64,000 nucleotides of DNA from Pseudomonas asiatica (GTDB lineage Bacteria > Pseudomonadota > Gammaproteobacteria > Pseudomonadales > Pseudomonadaceae). The notes beneath the pieces were generated by a model. The model did not search any database and was not told the origin of the DNA. It saw only the letters and a list, made by a program, of their open reading frames with translations. How positions within the stretch are numbered: position 1 is the stretch's first letter; each line of letters starts with the position of its first letter. Both the position numbers and the translations under genes were made by a program. Where the stretch lies: positions 3,472,001 to 3,536,000 of the forward strand of contig NZ_BLJF01000001.1 in NCBI RefSeq assembly GCF_009932335.1. The letters run 5' to 3'. Shown in pieces: positions 11,849 to 20,643 of the stretch.

Positions 11849-13087
11849 TCATTCGATAGCCTGCAACCGCCGCTCGATATGCCTGCGCTCCGGCTCCTGC
11901 CGGGTCAGCGCCAGCGCCTGCCGCCAGGCCGCCCGGGCCTCTTCCATATGCCCCAACTGGTAATGCAGCTCGCCCCGCGTCGCATGCGCCAGGTGATAGT
12001 CCAGCAACTCTCCCCTCGCCAGAATCCCTTCCACTTCCCGCAGCCCAACCTCCGGCCCATCCCGCTTTGCCAGCGCCACGGCCCTGTTCAGCTCTACCAC
12101 TGCTGACGGCCAATGCCGCTGCAGCACGTCATACAGCCCGACGATCTCCGCCCAGTCGGTCGCTTCGGCTGTCGCCGCTTCGGCATGCACCGCCGCAATC
12201 GCCGCCTGCACGGTATAGGCACCGAACGCCCGACTTTGCAGGGCTTGGCGCACCAGTTCGCAGCCTTCGGCAATGCGTTGCCGGTCCCACAGGCTACGGT
12301 CCTGCTGCTCGAGCAATACCAGGTTGCCCTGGCCATCGGTACGCGCCCGCTGCCGGGACGCCTGCAGCAACATCAGAGCCAGCAGGCCGACCACCTCCGG
12401 GTCGGGCAGCAACTGCACCAGCAGGCGCGCCAGGCGAATGGCTTCATCGCTCAGCTCCTGCTGCAACAGCGCCTCGCCCGACGACGCCGAATAGCCCTCG
12501 TTGAACACCAGGTAGATCACCCGCAGCACACTCTCCAGGCGCTCGGGCAGTTCGCTCAGCTCCGGTACCTGATAAGGGATGCCGGCATCGCGGATCTTGG
12601 CCTTGGCGCGCACGATACGCTGGGCAATGGTGGCCGGGCTCTGCAGGAAAGCGCGGGCGATCTGCTCGGTGGTCAGGTCGCAGACTTCACGCAGGGTCAG
12701 CGGCACCTGGGCATCGGCGGACAAGGCCGGGTGGCAGCAGGTGAAGATCAGCCGCAGGCGGTCGTCGGCCAGCAGTTCTTCCTCGCTGGGGTCCTGCGCC
12801 TGGCCGTCGAGCAGCATGCTCAGGTCCGCCTGGGAACGGTCGAATCGGGCGCGCCGGCGCAGCGCATCGATGGCCTTGAAGCGGCCGGTGGACACCAGCC
12901 ACGCCCGCGGGTTATCGGGGATACCGTCGCGCTGCCAGCGCTCGACGGCGATGAAGAAGGCATCGTGCATGGCCTCCTCGGCCAGGTCGAAATCACCCAG
13001 CAGGCGGATCAGCGTCGCCAGGATGCGCCGTGACTCGCTCCGGTAGACCGCCTCGACCTCGGCGCGCACCTGCGCCAGTGCCGTCAT
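11849..13087 (-). CDS. ECF-type RNA polymerase sigma factor with long C-terminal domain
   Basis: 412-residue sigma-70 family regulator. Region 2 is at about residues 12-85 (AEVEAVYRSESRRI..., MHDAFFIAVERW), and region 4 at about 115-180 with LPLTLREV-like and FLQSPATIAQRI helix-turn-helix segments. A roughly 200-residue alpha-helical extension (DUF6596, TPR-like repeats such as YDVLQRHWPSAVVELNRAVAL) follows. Such long ECF factors lack a classic anti-sigma and are commonly encoded with YCII and SRPBCC genes, as here. Its ATG overlaps the stop codon of the upstream SRPBCC gene by one base (TGATG), so translation is probably coupled. Target promoters are unknown. Confidence 0.88.
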   Translation of the reverse strand: MTALAQVRAEVEAVYRSESRRILATLIRLLGDFDLAEEAMHDAFFIAVERWQRDGIPDNPRAWLVSTGRFKAIDALRRRARFDRSQADLSMLLDGQAQDPSEEELLADDRLRLIFTCCHPALSADAQVPLTLREVCDLTTEQIARAFLQSPATIAQRIVRAKAKIRDAGIPYQVPELSELPERLESVLRVIYLVFNEGYSASSGEALLQQELSDEAIRLARLLVQLLPDPEVVGLLALMLLQASRQRARTDGQGNLVLLEQQDRSLWDRQRIAEGCELVRQALQSRAFGAYTVQAAIAAVHAEAATAEATDWAEIVGLYDVLQRHWPSAVVELNRAVALAKRDGPEVGLREVEGILARGELLDYHLAHATRGELHYQLGHMEEARAAWRQALALTRQEPERRHIERRLQAIE

Positions 13088-13572
13088 CAGTCGGGCATCC
13101 GCTGGGTCACCACCTCCACCAGGCGGTCCAGGCTTTCTCCCCAACCCTGATGGAAGCCCATTTCCTCATGGGCGCGGCAATCGGCGGCATTCCAGTGCCA
13201 GGCGCGGGCGGTGTAGCGGGTTTTGCCCTGCTCCTCGTCAAAACTGATCACGGCAGTCATGAAGGCCTTGTCCGAAGGTACCCAGCCTGGGCCGAAGGCA
13301 TCGGTGAACACCAGCCGCCGCGGCGCGGCGATCTCCAGGAACACGCCCTGGTTCGGGTACTCGCTGCCATCCGGCGCCCGCATCAGGGTGCGGAACAGGC
13401 CACCGATCCACAATTGCATCTCGCACTCCGGGGTGGTCATGCCGTGCGGCCCCCACCACTGCATCAGCCACTGGGGCTCGGTCCAGGCGCGGAACACCTT
13501 GGCCGGTGGCGCGTCGATCAGGCGGCTGATGGACAACTCGTGTTGCGCTTGCGCGGGGTGTGCAAGGCTCAT
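13087..13572 (-). CDS. SRPBCC / AHSA1 domain protein
   Basis: 161-residue START-like protein (activator of Hsp90 ATPase homologue 1 family). The typical beginning (ISRLIDAPPAKVFRAWTEPQ), WWGPHG, and a C-terminal helix with GFHQGWGESLDRL are seen. It forms a hydrophobic cavity in known members; the ligand is unknown. It is the third gene of a four-gene run that ends with the ECF sigma factor, and its stop overlaps the sigma start. It may sense a ligand for the sigma factor; that is inference from recurrent association in Proteobacteria. Confidence 0.85.
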   Translation of the reverse strand: MSLAHPAQAQHELSISRLIDAPPAKVFRAWTEPQWLMQWWGPHGMTTPECEMQLWIGGLFRTLMRAPDGSEYPNQGVFLEIAAPRRLVFTDAFGPGWVPSDKAFMTAVISFDEEQGKTRYTARAWHWNAADCRAHEEMGFHQGWGESLDRLVEVVTQRMPD

Positions 13573-13593
13573 GCTGGTAGGTCTCCATTGCTG

Positions 13594-13938
13594 TCAGGGT
13601 TGCAGTTCGCGCACCGGCCGCACCTCGACACTGCCGACCCGTGCGGCGGGGATGCCCTTGGCGATGTTCAGCGCCTCGTTCAGGTCGCGGGCTTCCACCA
13701 GGTAGAAGCCAGCCAGTTGCTCCTTGGTCTCGGCGAACGGTCCGTCGGTCAGGCTCATGTGCCCGTTGCGCATGCGCACTGTGGTGGCGGTCTGCACCGG
13801 CTTCAGCGCCTCGGCCGCCAGCATTCGCCCGGAGCCTTGGATGGATTCGGCATACGCCATGCATTCGGCGTCTTCCGGGCTGTCGGGCAGGCTGTGCAAC
13901 AGCCCCTCGTCACAATAGACCAGGCACAGGTATTTCAT
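13594..13938 (-). CDS. YCII-related (YciI/DGPF domain) protein
   Basis: 114-residue protein starting MKYLCLVYCDE, with DGPFAETKEQLAGFYLVEA at the centre, diagnostic of the DGPF/YCII family often encoded beside ECF sigma factors. GGAGG precedes the ATG. A gap of 21 bases separates it from the SRPBCC gene. Function is unknown; family folds resemble ferredoxin-like dimers with a conserved His/Asp site. Confidence 0.87.
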   Translation of the reverse strand: MKYLCLVYCDEGLLHSLPDSPEDAECMAYAESIQGSGRMLAAEALKPVQTATTVRMRNGHMSLTDGPFAETKEQLAGFYLVEARDLNEALNIAKGIPAARVGSVEVRPVRELQP

Positions 13939-13982
13939 GGTCGCCTCCAGGGCATTGGCAAAGTGCGTTTGGCGATAACAGC

Positions 13983-14408
13983 TCAGGGCTTGAGATCGAA
14001 CAGGGCTTTCTGGGTTTCCATGTCGAATGGCGCCGACCAGTGTTCGTGGATTACCTGCCACTGGCCACCTTGACGACGATAGCCCACGGTGGCGCGCATG
14101 AAGCCGCACTGGCTTTCGTTGTCCGCGGGGCCACAGCGGTTAAGCCAGTGGGCCAAGGCCAGGTCGCCAGCGGCATGCACGGTAAGTTCGGCTAATTCGA
14201 AAACCATCGGGCCGGGGCACATGCCCATGCACATTTCCCAATGCGCCTGGTAGGTTGCCTTGCCTTTGAATTGCAGGGCCTGGATGGCATCGAAGGCGAC
14301 GATGTCGTCGGCATAGGGAGCGACGATGTTGGGGATGTCGCGGTCGCGCACGGCCTGCATCCAGCGCTCGATCAATTGGCGAATCTCGGTTTCGGCTGCG
14401 GTGCTCAT
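13983..14408 (-). CDS. SnoaL-like / nuclear transport factor 2-fold protein
   Basis: 141 residues, starting MSTAAETEIRQLIERWMQAVRDRD. The N-terminal helices, YADDIVAFDA, and a C-terminal WQVIHEHWSAPFD strand are typical of ketosteroid-isomerase-like DUF4440/SnoaL_3 proteins. GGAGG lies before the ATG. It is the first gene of the run leading to the ECF sigma factor. No substrate can be proposed. Confidence 0.82.
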   Translation of the reverse strand: MSTAAETEIRQLIERWMQAVRDRDIPNIVAPYADDIVAFDAIQALQFKGKATYQAHWEMCMGMCPGPMVFELAELTVHAAGDLALAHWLNRCGPADNESQCGFMRATVGYRRQGGQWQVIHEHWSAPFDMETQKALFDLKP

Positions 14409-14566
14409 CGGGGGTTCCTCCGACAGGTCATGGGTGATTGGGCACGGGGGTGCAACGTGCTCTCACCTATTGGTCGAACGGGAACTGGAGGAATCGACAG
14501 GCAACGGAAACTATTCTGCATGAGTAATTGCAGAATACCCGCGAGAAACAACGAAAGCAGGCTTGT

Positions 14567-14899
14567 TCAGGCCATTGCGGCTTGTTCGAAGACCTCGTCG
14601 GCCCACTGGTTGAGGCTTTTGCCGGCAGCACGGGCAGCAACACTCGCGGCAGCATGAACTTCGGGCCGGATACGCAGCATTACTTTGCCCGAGGCAGGTT
14701 TTTCCGGCGCAATGCCCTGCTCTGCGCAATCGGCCAGGTAATCTTCCAGCGCATCGCGAAACGCCTCATGCAGCTCGGGCACCGAGCTTGCGTGAAAACT
14801 GATGATGTCACGCATACCAAGCACACGGCCGACGAAGATATCGTCACGCGCGTCGTACTCGATACGGGCAGCGTAGCCTTTGTAGCGCATGCAACTCAT
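14567..14899 (-). CDS. hicB: HicB family antitoxin
   Basis: 110 residues. The N-terminal partial RNase-H-like HicB domain (YKGYAARIEYDARDDIFVGRVLGM) neutralises HicA; the C-terminus (RIRPEVHAAASVAARAAGKSLNQWADEVF) is a ribbon-helix-helix DNA-binding segment. The ATG at 14899 overlaps the hicA stop by 4 bases (ATGA); a second in-frame ATG at 14890 is possible. It likely represses its own operon through the inverted repeat upstream of hicA. Confidence 0.9.
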   Translation of the reverse strand: MSCMRYKGYAARIEYDARDDIFVGRVLGMRDIISFHASSVPELHEAFRDALEDYLADCAEQGIAPEKPASGKVMLRIRPEVHAAASVAARAAGKSLNQWADEVFEQAAMA

Positions 14900-15150
14900 A
14901 TCCTGACTCCTGCCCGCAAGAGGAATTCACGGGCTTCTTCAATCTGATACCGCTTGGCTTCCTTGCCTGGATGAGGCCGATGACATCTCCAGCATTGGCC
15001 ACCCAGCACCAGCTTGACCCTGGAGCCTTGCCGCTCCAGCACCTCACCGCCCAGATGGAGTACCAATGCCTCGATCTCGGAGAAAGCCAACGACGCCGTG
15101 GTCGGCGTTCGGAAAATTGCGTCGAGGATTTTGCGGTATCGAGTGTTCAT
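14896..15150 (-). CDS. hicA: HicA family toxin (mRNA interferase)
   Basis: 84 residues. HicA toxins cleave mRNA and tmRNA. The dsRBD-like fold is suggested by AFSEIEALVLHLGGEVLERQGSR and by the family signature HRPHPGKEAK with LLRAGV at the C-terminus. The canonical catalytic GSH motif reads GSR here, as in a known branch of the family, so the active residue may differ. ATG 15150 is used; an in-frame TTG just before is not needed. hicA precedes hicB, the usual order. Confidence 0.87.
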   Translation of the reverse strand: MNTRYRKILDAIFRTPTTASLAFSEIEALVLHLGGEVLERQGSRVKLVLGGQCWRCHRPHPGKEAKRYQIEEAREFLLRAGVRI

Positions 15151-15157
15151 CAAAAAA

Positions 15158-15178
15158 TGCTATCAAATTAAGATAGCA
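15158..15178 (-). promoter_or_regulatory. Probable hicAB operator
   Basis: Perfect inverted repeat TGCTATC-AAATTAA-GATAGCA ending 8 bases before the hicA ATG. The position is where the HicB ribbon-helix-helix would bind to repress the operon. The surrounding AT-rich stretch may also hold the promoter. Binding is inferred, not shown. Confidence 0.6.
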
Positions 15179-15290
15179 CTTTTTCCTCGATATTCATTCA
15201 GGATTTTTCTGTTGCCCGAACTGCAAGACGGTTGATGGCCCCGTCACCCGCAGGCCAGCGAAAGGGCCATCAACACAGGCAAGAGCCTGA

Positions 15291-15548
15291 TCAACCCTGC
15301 TGGCACCCCTCACCCATGGCTCGGTACTGGATGGTGTGCACCTGGCCCTGGTGGTCTTCGTAGGTCATGGTCGCAGGTACCACTTCGCAGACGTTGGGGA
15401 TGGTCGACAGGTTGATCACCCGCTTGATGTCCAGGTTCATGGAGTAGTCGTACTGCTGGGCGACGGGCTCGCTGGAGACGGGTCTGGCCTCATCGGCGAG
15501 GGCGAACGAGGACATACCGACCAATGCAAGAATCAGTAATGGTTTCAT
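15291..15548 (-). CDS. Small exported protein, DUF2790 family
   Basis: 85 residues with a signal peptide (MKPLLILALVGMSSFALA, cleaved before DEARP). The mature part has YDYSMNLDIKRVI and a Cys in VCEVVPATMTYEDHQG, typical of the DUF2790 proteins that occur in many copies in Pseudomonas. Predicted periplasmic; function unknown. The family is often induced by stress or metals. AAGGC stands before the ATG at 15548. Confidence 0.83.
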   Translation of the reverse strand: MKPLLILALVGMSSFALADEARPVSSEPVAQQYDYSMNLDIKRVINLSTIPNVCEVVPATMTYEDHQGQVHTIQYRAMGEGCQQG

Positions 15549-15830
15549 GTGAGTTTGCCTTTTGAGCATTCAAGCTGATCGATTGACTTCTATTGCCGTG
15601 CCCGGCGCGGAGAAGTTGCCATCTGCGGTGAAGATGGCACGAAGTACCGATCCCGCTTCGTACTGCCAGTGGGGATGGCTAAAAGTCTACTCCCGGCCTG
15701 GAATAGTTGAACCCCGAACTCGGACATTCACCCTTGCCAGATATGCAACAATCTGCGACAAGTTCACCGCAAAACATCAGGCCAGAGCCTCTGGCCACCT
15801 TTCAGGGCAGGGCGCGCAATTTCTGAAAAT

Positions 15831-16271
15831 TTGTACTGTTCGAAACTTTCGGCCCCGGAACGCCGGCTGCTGGACCACTTTTACCGCCAGCATGGCTCAC
15901 GCATGCGTGCTGCGGGCGATGCAGAGCTGTGGGTGGCGCGGGGCCCCGGCATCATCGCAGGCTTGAGCCTGAGCCCGGTGGGCGATGGCTTGTGGCTGAC
16001 CGGGTTGTTCGTCGACCCGCAGCGGCGCAGCCAGGGCGTGGCCGGGCGGTTGGTCGAGGCGGCGCTGGCGCAGGCTGGCGGGCCCACCTGGCTGTTCTGC
16101 CACCCGGACCTTGCGCCCTTCTACCAGCGCCTGGGCTTCGACATGGCTCTGCAACTGCCGGAAACCCTGGCTGGCCGCCTGCAGCGCTACCAGCGCAGCA
16201 AACGCCTGGTGGCACTGCAACGGGGTCAGTCGTCGCTGGCGTCGAGCCCGGGGAACAGCACCTCGGTGTAG
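15831..16271 (+). CDS. GNAT family N-acetyltransferase
   Basis: 146 residues in the only long frame here. The acetyl-CoA signature is [24 protein letters not shown] (about residues 58-81, with Q/RxxGxA), followed by FYQRLGF. No ATG fits the N-terminus, so a TTG start at 15831 is assumed, giving [20 protein letters not shown]; the ribosome site is weak. The 3' end overlaps the convergent peptide deformylase gene by 46 bases. The substrate is unknown. Confidence 0.7.
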   Translation: MYCSKLSAPERRLLDHFYRQHGSRMRAAGDAELWVARGPGIIAGLSLSPVGDGLWLTGLFVDPQRRSQGVAGRLVEAALAQAGGPTWLFCHPDLAPFYQRLGFDMALQLPETLAGRLQRYQRSKRLVALQRGQSSLASSPGNSTSV

Positions 16272-16762
16272 CCGAACCGGGAAAAGTCCTGGATGCGTGA
16301 CGGGTAAAGCCGGCCGATCAGGTGGTCGCATTCATGCTGCACCACCCGCGCATGGAAGCCGTCGGCAAAACGGTTGATCGGGTTGCCCTGGGGGTCGATG
16401 CCTTCATAGCAGATGTGCTTGAAACGCGGTACCACACCGCGCAGGCCGGGCACCGACAGGCAGCCTTCCCAACCGTCCTCGATCTCGCTGGATGTGGGCG
16501 TGATGACCGGGTTGAGCAGGATAGTCTGCGGCACCGGTTCGGCATCCGGGTAACGCTCGCTGCGCTCGAAGCCGAAGATCACCAGTTGCAGGTCTATGCC
16601 GATCTGCGGTGCGGCCAGGCCGACACCGCCCACATGGCGCATGGTTTCGAACATGTCGTCGATCAGTTGCTGCAGTTCGGCGCTGCCGATCATGTGCTCG
16701 GGCACTGGCGGGGCGATGCGCAGCAGGCGTTCGTCGCCCATCTTGAGAATGTCACGGATCAT
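16226..16762 (-). CDS. def: Peptide deformylase
   Basis: 178-residue metalloenzyme that removes the N-formyl group from nascent proteins. All three motifs are present: [18 protein letters not shown] (Cys metal ligand) and QHECDHL (two His ligands plus catalytic Glu). Pseudomonads carry more than one deformylase; this one is not next to fmt and is probably the accessory copy. Its ATG overlaps the stop of the BrkB/YihY gene by 4 bases (ATGA), so the two are probably translationally coupled. Confidence 0.94.
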   Translation of the reverse strand: MIRDILKMGDERLLRIAPPVPEHMIGSAELQQLIDDMFETMRHVGGVGLAAPQIGIDLQLVIFGFERSERYPDAEPVPQTILLNPVITPTSSEIEDGWEGCLSVPGLRGVVPRFKHICYEGIDPQGNPINRFADGFHARVVQHECDHLIGRLYPSRIQDFSRFGYTEVLFPGLDASDD

Positions 16763-17718
16763 CTGGGGTTCGGCTCTGAAGATTGGTGCTCGCTCGGAAC
16801 GGGGTGCTCATGGCCCAGCACGGTAATGGTTTCGCGGGGCTTGTGCTCATCGACGTCCTTTTCGCCAGGGTTCTTGCCCTCGCTCGACATGTGCTCGATC
16901 ACTGCGTTCATCTCCGCGCCCAGCAGCAAAACGGCAGCGGAGATATAGAAATACAGCAATAGCACGATGATTGCACCGATACTGCCGTACATGGCGTTGT
17001 AGTCGGCAAAAGTCTTCACGTAGTAGGCAAAGCCCAGCGACGCCAAGATCCACACCACCACCGCCAGCACCGAACCCGGGGTGATGAAGCGGAACTGCTG
17101 CTTGACATCGGGCATCACGTAGTAGATCAGCGCCACCGCCACCATCATCAGGATGATGATCGCCGGCCAGCGCAGGATGGTCCACACCGTGACGATCACC
17201 TCCTGCATGCCTACCTGGGCGGCAATCCACTCCATCACCTGCGGGCCCAGCACCATCAGCGCCGCTGCCACCAGCAACATGCCGGCAATGCCCACGGTAT
17301 AGATGATCGACAACGGAATGCGCTTCCACACCGGGCGGCCCTCGGGCACATCGTAGGCGGCGTTCATCGCGCTCATCATCAGGCGCACACCGGCCGATGC
17401 GGTCCACAAGGCAATCACGATACCTACTGACAGCAGCCCGCCCTTGGACTGCTGCAACTGGTCGATCACCGGGTTGACCTGCTCCAGCGCCTGGGGTGGC
17501 AGCACCAGTTCCGATTGCAGGCGCAGCCAGGAGAAGAAGTCCGGCAGGTGCAGGAAACCGATCAGGGCGATCAGGAACAGCAGGAACGGGAACAACGAGA
17601 ACAGCATCTGGTAGGCCAATGCGGAAGCGTAGGTCGACATCTCGTCGTCGAGGAATTCCTTGACGGTGCGTACCAACACGCGGTGCAGGGGCAGGCCGCG
17701 CAGGTCGGGGAAAATCAT
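16759..17718 (-). CDS. YihY/BrkB family inner membrane protein
   Basis: 319 residues with about six hydrophobic segments (e.g. [16 protein letters not shown] near residue 40, [26 protein letters not shown] near 265) and the family pattern [19 protein letters not shown]. The C-terminal tail is hydrophilic and charged. AAGGAG precedes ATG 17718; a longer open frame upstream to 17868 lacks support. Once annotated as ribonuclease BN, the family has no proven activity. Confidence 0.88.
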   Translation of the reverse strand: MIFPDLRGLPLHRVLVRTVKEFLDDEMSTYASALAYQMLFSLFPFLLFLIALIGFLHLPDFFSWLRLQSELVLPPQALEQVNPVIDQLQQSKGGLLSVGIVIALWTASAGVRLMMSAMNAAYDVPEGRPVWKRIPLSIIYTVGIAGMLLVAAALMVLGPQVMEWIAAQVGMQEVIVTVWTILRWPAIIILMMVAVALIYYVMPDVKQQFRFITPGSVLAVVVWILASLGFAYYVKTFADYNAMYGSIGAIIVLLLYFYISAAVLLLGAEMNAVIEHMSSEGKNPGEKDVDEHKPRETITVLGHEHPVPSEHQSSEPNPR

Positions 17719-17826
17719 AGCGTCTCCTTTCGCCGCTTGATTCGTGGGTACCACGGGTAAGTCTAATAGACCATGCCGCTGCTGTGCTGATCCCGGCCAT
17801 GCTGCAAGAATTTGCTTACGCCAGTA

Positions 17827-17922
17827 GCGGCCTCTTCGCGGGCACGCCCGCTCCCACAGGTACCGCACAGTGCTTGAAATCTGTTCAGTACCTGTGGGAG
17901 CGGGTTTACCCGCGAAAAGGCC
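17827..17922. repeat. Paired palindromic repeat, 'CCTGTGGGAGCGGG' type
   Basis: GGCCTCTTCGCGGGCACGCC...ACAGGTACC and its inverted copy. It lies between the BrkB/YihY and CsbD-like genes, both minus strand. Confidence 0.85.
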
Positions 17923-17939
17923 GGGACAGGCCAGTCACA

Positions 17940-18119
17940 TCAAGGTTTTTTCACCGCGTCCTTCACATTGCCCTTGATCTGTTGCCCCTCGCCCTTGAGC
18001 TCCTGCGCTTCACCCTCGGCCCGCAGCCGCTCGTTGTCGGTCACTTTGCCGACACCCTGCTTGACGTTGCCGATCGCTTCGTTGGCCAAGCCTTTCGCTT
18101 TGTCTTTGGTACCGCTCAT
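17940..18119 (-). CDS. CsbD-like general stress protein
   Basis: 59-residue, highly charged helical protein starting [21 protein letters not shown], with the repeated pattern G..K...G......L..EG that marks the CsbD family. It is soluble, of unknown biochemical role, and commonly stress-induced. GCAGGAG lies before ATG 18117-18119. Confidence 0.88.
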   Translation of the reverse strand: MSGTKDKAKGLANEAIGNVKQGVGKVTDNERLRAEGEAQELKGEGQQIKGNVKDAVKKP

Positions 18120-18305
18120 GGCAAAACTCCTGCAATTGGGGGCACGTGGACCGTGCCGACAGTCGGTGGACCCGACGCCTTCGCCAAGCGTTCCAACAGT
18201 TTTTTCGCCTTCGAACCGAGCGGCAAGGCGGTTGGCAAACCTTGCTCCGCTACCCGCCACCCCTCACAATGCAGGCCTTCATAGCGTCAACCCGCAGGAA
18301 CCTGC

Positions 18306-18686
18306 ATGAAACTCGACAAACCCGCCGCCATCGCCCGGCGTAACGAAGCACTGGCCCGCCCGGTGCTGACCAGCAGCAACACCCTGTTCGCCATCCTCGA
18401 CCGCAAGCGCAACCTGTGGTGGTTCGAGGTGCCGGTGGCGCTGCTGCGCAAGGGCCAGCCCGACTGGGTCAACCTGCTGCTGCACACCCCGGAAAGCGAC
18501 GAGCTGCAGCACCTGAAGGTGCCGACCAACTTCCTGCGCGCTCACCAGGAACAGATGGAAGTGCGCAACCCCGGCAAGCGCCGCTCGACCATCAGCCTGG
18601 CCCTCAGCGCCGACCGCGACTCGCTGCTGCGCGACACCCGACCGGGTGGCGAGCAGCTGGACTTCCGTACCTTCGTGCAGGCCTGA
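18306..18686 (+). CDS. Conserved hypothetical protein
   Basis: 126 residues, soluble and basic, starting MKLDKPAAIARRNEALARP; a good ribosome site (CAGGAA) stands before the ATG. Conspicuous parts are LFAILDRKRNLWWFEVP and SDELQHLKVPTNFLRAHQEQM. I do not recognise a family with a known role. It ends exactly where the convergent cvfB gene ends. Confidence 0.7.
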   Translation: MKLDKPAAIARRNEALARPVLTSSNTLFAILDRKRNLWWFEVPVALLRKGQPDWVNLLLHTPESDELQHLKVPTNFLRAHQEQMEVRNPGKRRSTISLALSADRDSLLRDTRPGGEQLDFRTFVQA

Positions 18687-19523
18687 TCAGGCCTTTTCGA
18701 TGCGATCGTCATGGATGACGATGCGGCCCTGCTTGAACAGCCCGCCAATGGCCTTCTTGAAGTTGCCCTTGCTGACGTTGAACAGCTTGCTGATCAGCGC
18801 CGGGTCGCTCTTGTCGCACACCCCCAGCACCCCACCTTCGGCCTCCAGGCGCGCCATGATCTGCTCCTGCAGGCTGTCGGCCAGGGCAGCACCCACCGGT
18901 TGCAGGCTCAAGGCGATCTTGCCGTCCGCGCGCACTTCCTTGATAAAGCCCTTCTCGTGCATGCCCGAGCGCAGGAACTTGAACACCTCGTTCTTGTGGA
19001 TCAGGCCCCAGTGGCGGTTGTTGATGATCGCCTTGAATCCCATCGGTGTCTCGCCGGCCACCAGCAGCTCGACCGGCTGGCCCACCTGGTAGTCCGCCGG
19101 GGTACGGTCCAGGTAGCGGTCCAGGCGTGAGGTGGCGGTGATGCGGCGGGTGCGCTTGTCGAGATACACGTGTACCACGCAGTAGTCGCCGATTTTCAGC
19201 GGCCGCGCCTCTTCCGAGTACGGCATCAGCAGGTCCTTGGACAGGCCCCAGTCGAGGAAGATGCCGGCACCGTTGATATCCTTGACCTTGAGGCTGGCGA
19301 ACTCGCCAACCTGCACCTTGGGCTTCTCGGTGGTGGCGATCAGCTGGTCTTCGCTGTCCAGGTAGATGAACACGTTCAGCCAGTCATCCACTTCGGTTTC
19401 GGCGTTTTTCGGGATGTAGCGCCCGGGCAGCAGGATCTCGCCGTCGGCGCCGCCGTCCAGGTACAGGCCGAAGTCCACGTGTTTCACGATTTGCAAACTG
19501 TTGTAACGCCCAAGCAGAGCCAT
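18687..19523 (-). CDS. cvfB: S1 RNA-binding protein, CvfB/YitL family
   Basis: 278 residues: an N-terminal S1-like domain (LQIVKHVDFGLYLDGG...GEILLPGRYIP), a second S1 domain (GAGIFLDWGLSKDLLMP), a third S1-like part (FKAIINNRHWGLIHKNEVF), and a C-terminal winged helix (ISKLFNVSKGNFKKAIGGLFKQGRIVI). This is the CvfB layout. Members bind RNA and affect virulence-gene expression in Staphylococcus; the role in Pseudomonas is not settled. GAGGAAC lies upstream of the ATG. Confidence 0.88.
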   Translation of the reverse strand: MALLGRYNSLQIVKHVDFGLYLDGGADGEILLPGRYIPKNAETEVDDWLNVFIYLDSEDQLIATTEKPKVQVGEFASLKVKDINGAGIFLDWGLSKDLLMPYSEEARPLKIGDYCVVHVYLDKRTRRITATSRLDRYLDRTPADYQVGQPVELLVAGETPMGFKAIINNRHWGLIHKNEVFKFLRSGMHEKGFIKEVRADGKIALSLQPVGAALADSLQEQIMARLEAEGGVLGVCDKSDPALISKLFNVSKGNFKKAIGGLFKQGRIVIHDDRIEKA

Positions 19524-19654
19524 TTCCGATGTTCCTCAAGACAAGGCGGCTATTCTACACCTGAAGCCAGCGCGCCGCCCGACCGCTGATGCAGTGGAAC
19601 CGTCAGCGTTCCTCTTGCGTCTACCGACGGGCAAGCACCCGCAAGGAGCAGCCC

Positions 19655-20515
19655 ATGCCGCTACGCCTGTCCAAAGCCCTGCTCGTCGCCATCGGCTGCG
19701 CCCTGGCCCTGGCCGCCTGCAGCCGTATCGACCTGGCCTACCGCAACCTCGACCGCCTGGTGCCGTGGTCGCTGGGCGACTACCTGGCCATGAACAGCGA
19801 GCAGAAGGCCATGCTTGACGACCGCCTGCGGGAGCACCTGGCCTGGCATTGCAAGACCCAGCTGCCTGGTTACCTCGACTGGCTGGACCGGGTACGCGGC
19901 ATGGTCGCCGACGACCAGGTGACCGACCAATCCCTGCAGCAGCGTACCCGCGAAGCCCGCGAGGCGATTGGCCGGGTAGCCGAGGAAATCACCCCTTCGG
20001 CCACCGAGCTGCTGCGCGGCATGAGCGATGCCCAGGTGGCGGAGATGCGCGAGGCGTTCCGCGAAGACATCAGCGAACGGCAGAAGAAGTATGTGGATAC
20101 GCCGTTGGACAAGCAGATCGCCCGCCGTACCGAACGCATGGAGAAACGCCTGACGCCGTGGTTTGGCGAGCTGACCGCGGTACAGAAGCAGCGCGTGCAG
20201 GCCTGGTCCCAGGCGCTGGGCGACCAGAACCGCGAATGGATCGCCAACCGCGCGCACTGGCAGCAGCAATTGCTGCTGGCGATGAACCAGCGCAACGACG
20301 CCAGCTTCGAGCCGCGCCTGGCAACGCTGTTGCAGCGCAAGGAGAGTTTGTGGACGCCGGAGTACCGGGCGGCGTATCAGAATACCGAGCAGCAGGCGCG
20401 CAGCTTGCTGGTGGACCTGGTGCACCAGAGTACCCCGCAGCAGCGGCGGTACCTGCTGGAACGGTTGAGCAAGGTGCGTACCGATTTCAGTGAATTGAAG
20501 TGTTTGAAGGGGTAA
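19655..20515 (+). CDS. Predicted lipoprotein, DUF6279 family
   Basis: 286 residues with a lipoprotein signal (MPLRLSKALLVAIGCALALAAC, lipobox LAAC, Cys22). The mature protein is helical, rich in Arg/Gln/Glu, with a YRNLDRLVPWSLGDYLAM segment typical of this proteobacterial family. Likely anchored in the envelope, function unknown. AAGGAG precedes ATG 19655. Confidence 0.82.
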   Translation: MPLRLSKALLVAIGCALALAACSRIDLAYRNLDRLVPWSLGDYLAMNSEQKAMLDDRLREHLAWHCKTQLPGYLDWLDRVRGMVADDQVTDQSLQQRTREAREAIGRVAEEITPSATELLRGMSDAQVAEMREAFREDISERQKKYVDTPLDKQIARRTERMEKRLTPWFGELTAVQKQRVQAWSQALGDQNREWIANRAHWQQQLLLAMNQRNDASFEPRLATLLQRKESLWTPEYRAAYQNTEQQARSLLVDLVHQSTPQQRRYLLERLSKVRTDFSELKCLKG

Positions 20516-20524
20516 TTGGGAAAA

Positions 20525-20634
20525 GCAGGCCCGGCCTCTTCGCGGGCTTGCCCGCTCCCACAGGAACCCACTGCCCTCGAGAGCTGTGATGTACCTGTGG
20601 GAGCGGGCAAGCCCGCGAAGAGGCCGGGCCTGCT
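20525..20634. repeat. Paired palindromic repeat, 'CCTGTGGGAGCGGG' type
   Basis: GCAGGCCCGGCCTCTTCGCG and its inverted copy at 20615-20634, with CCCGCTCCCACAGG inner arms. It sits between the convergent lipoprotein and aceK genes and can form a long stem, so it may act as the transcription barrier. Confidence 0.88.
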
Positions 20635-20643
20635 AAAGCACAG

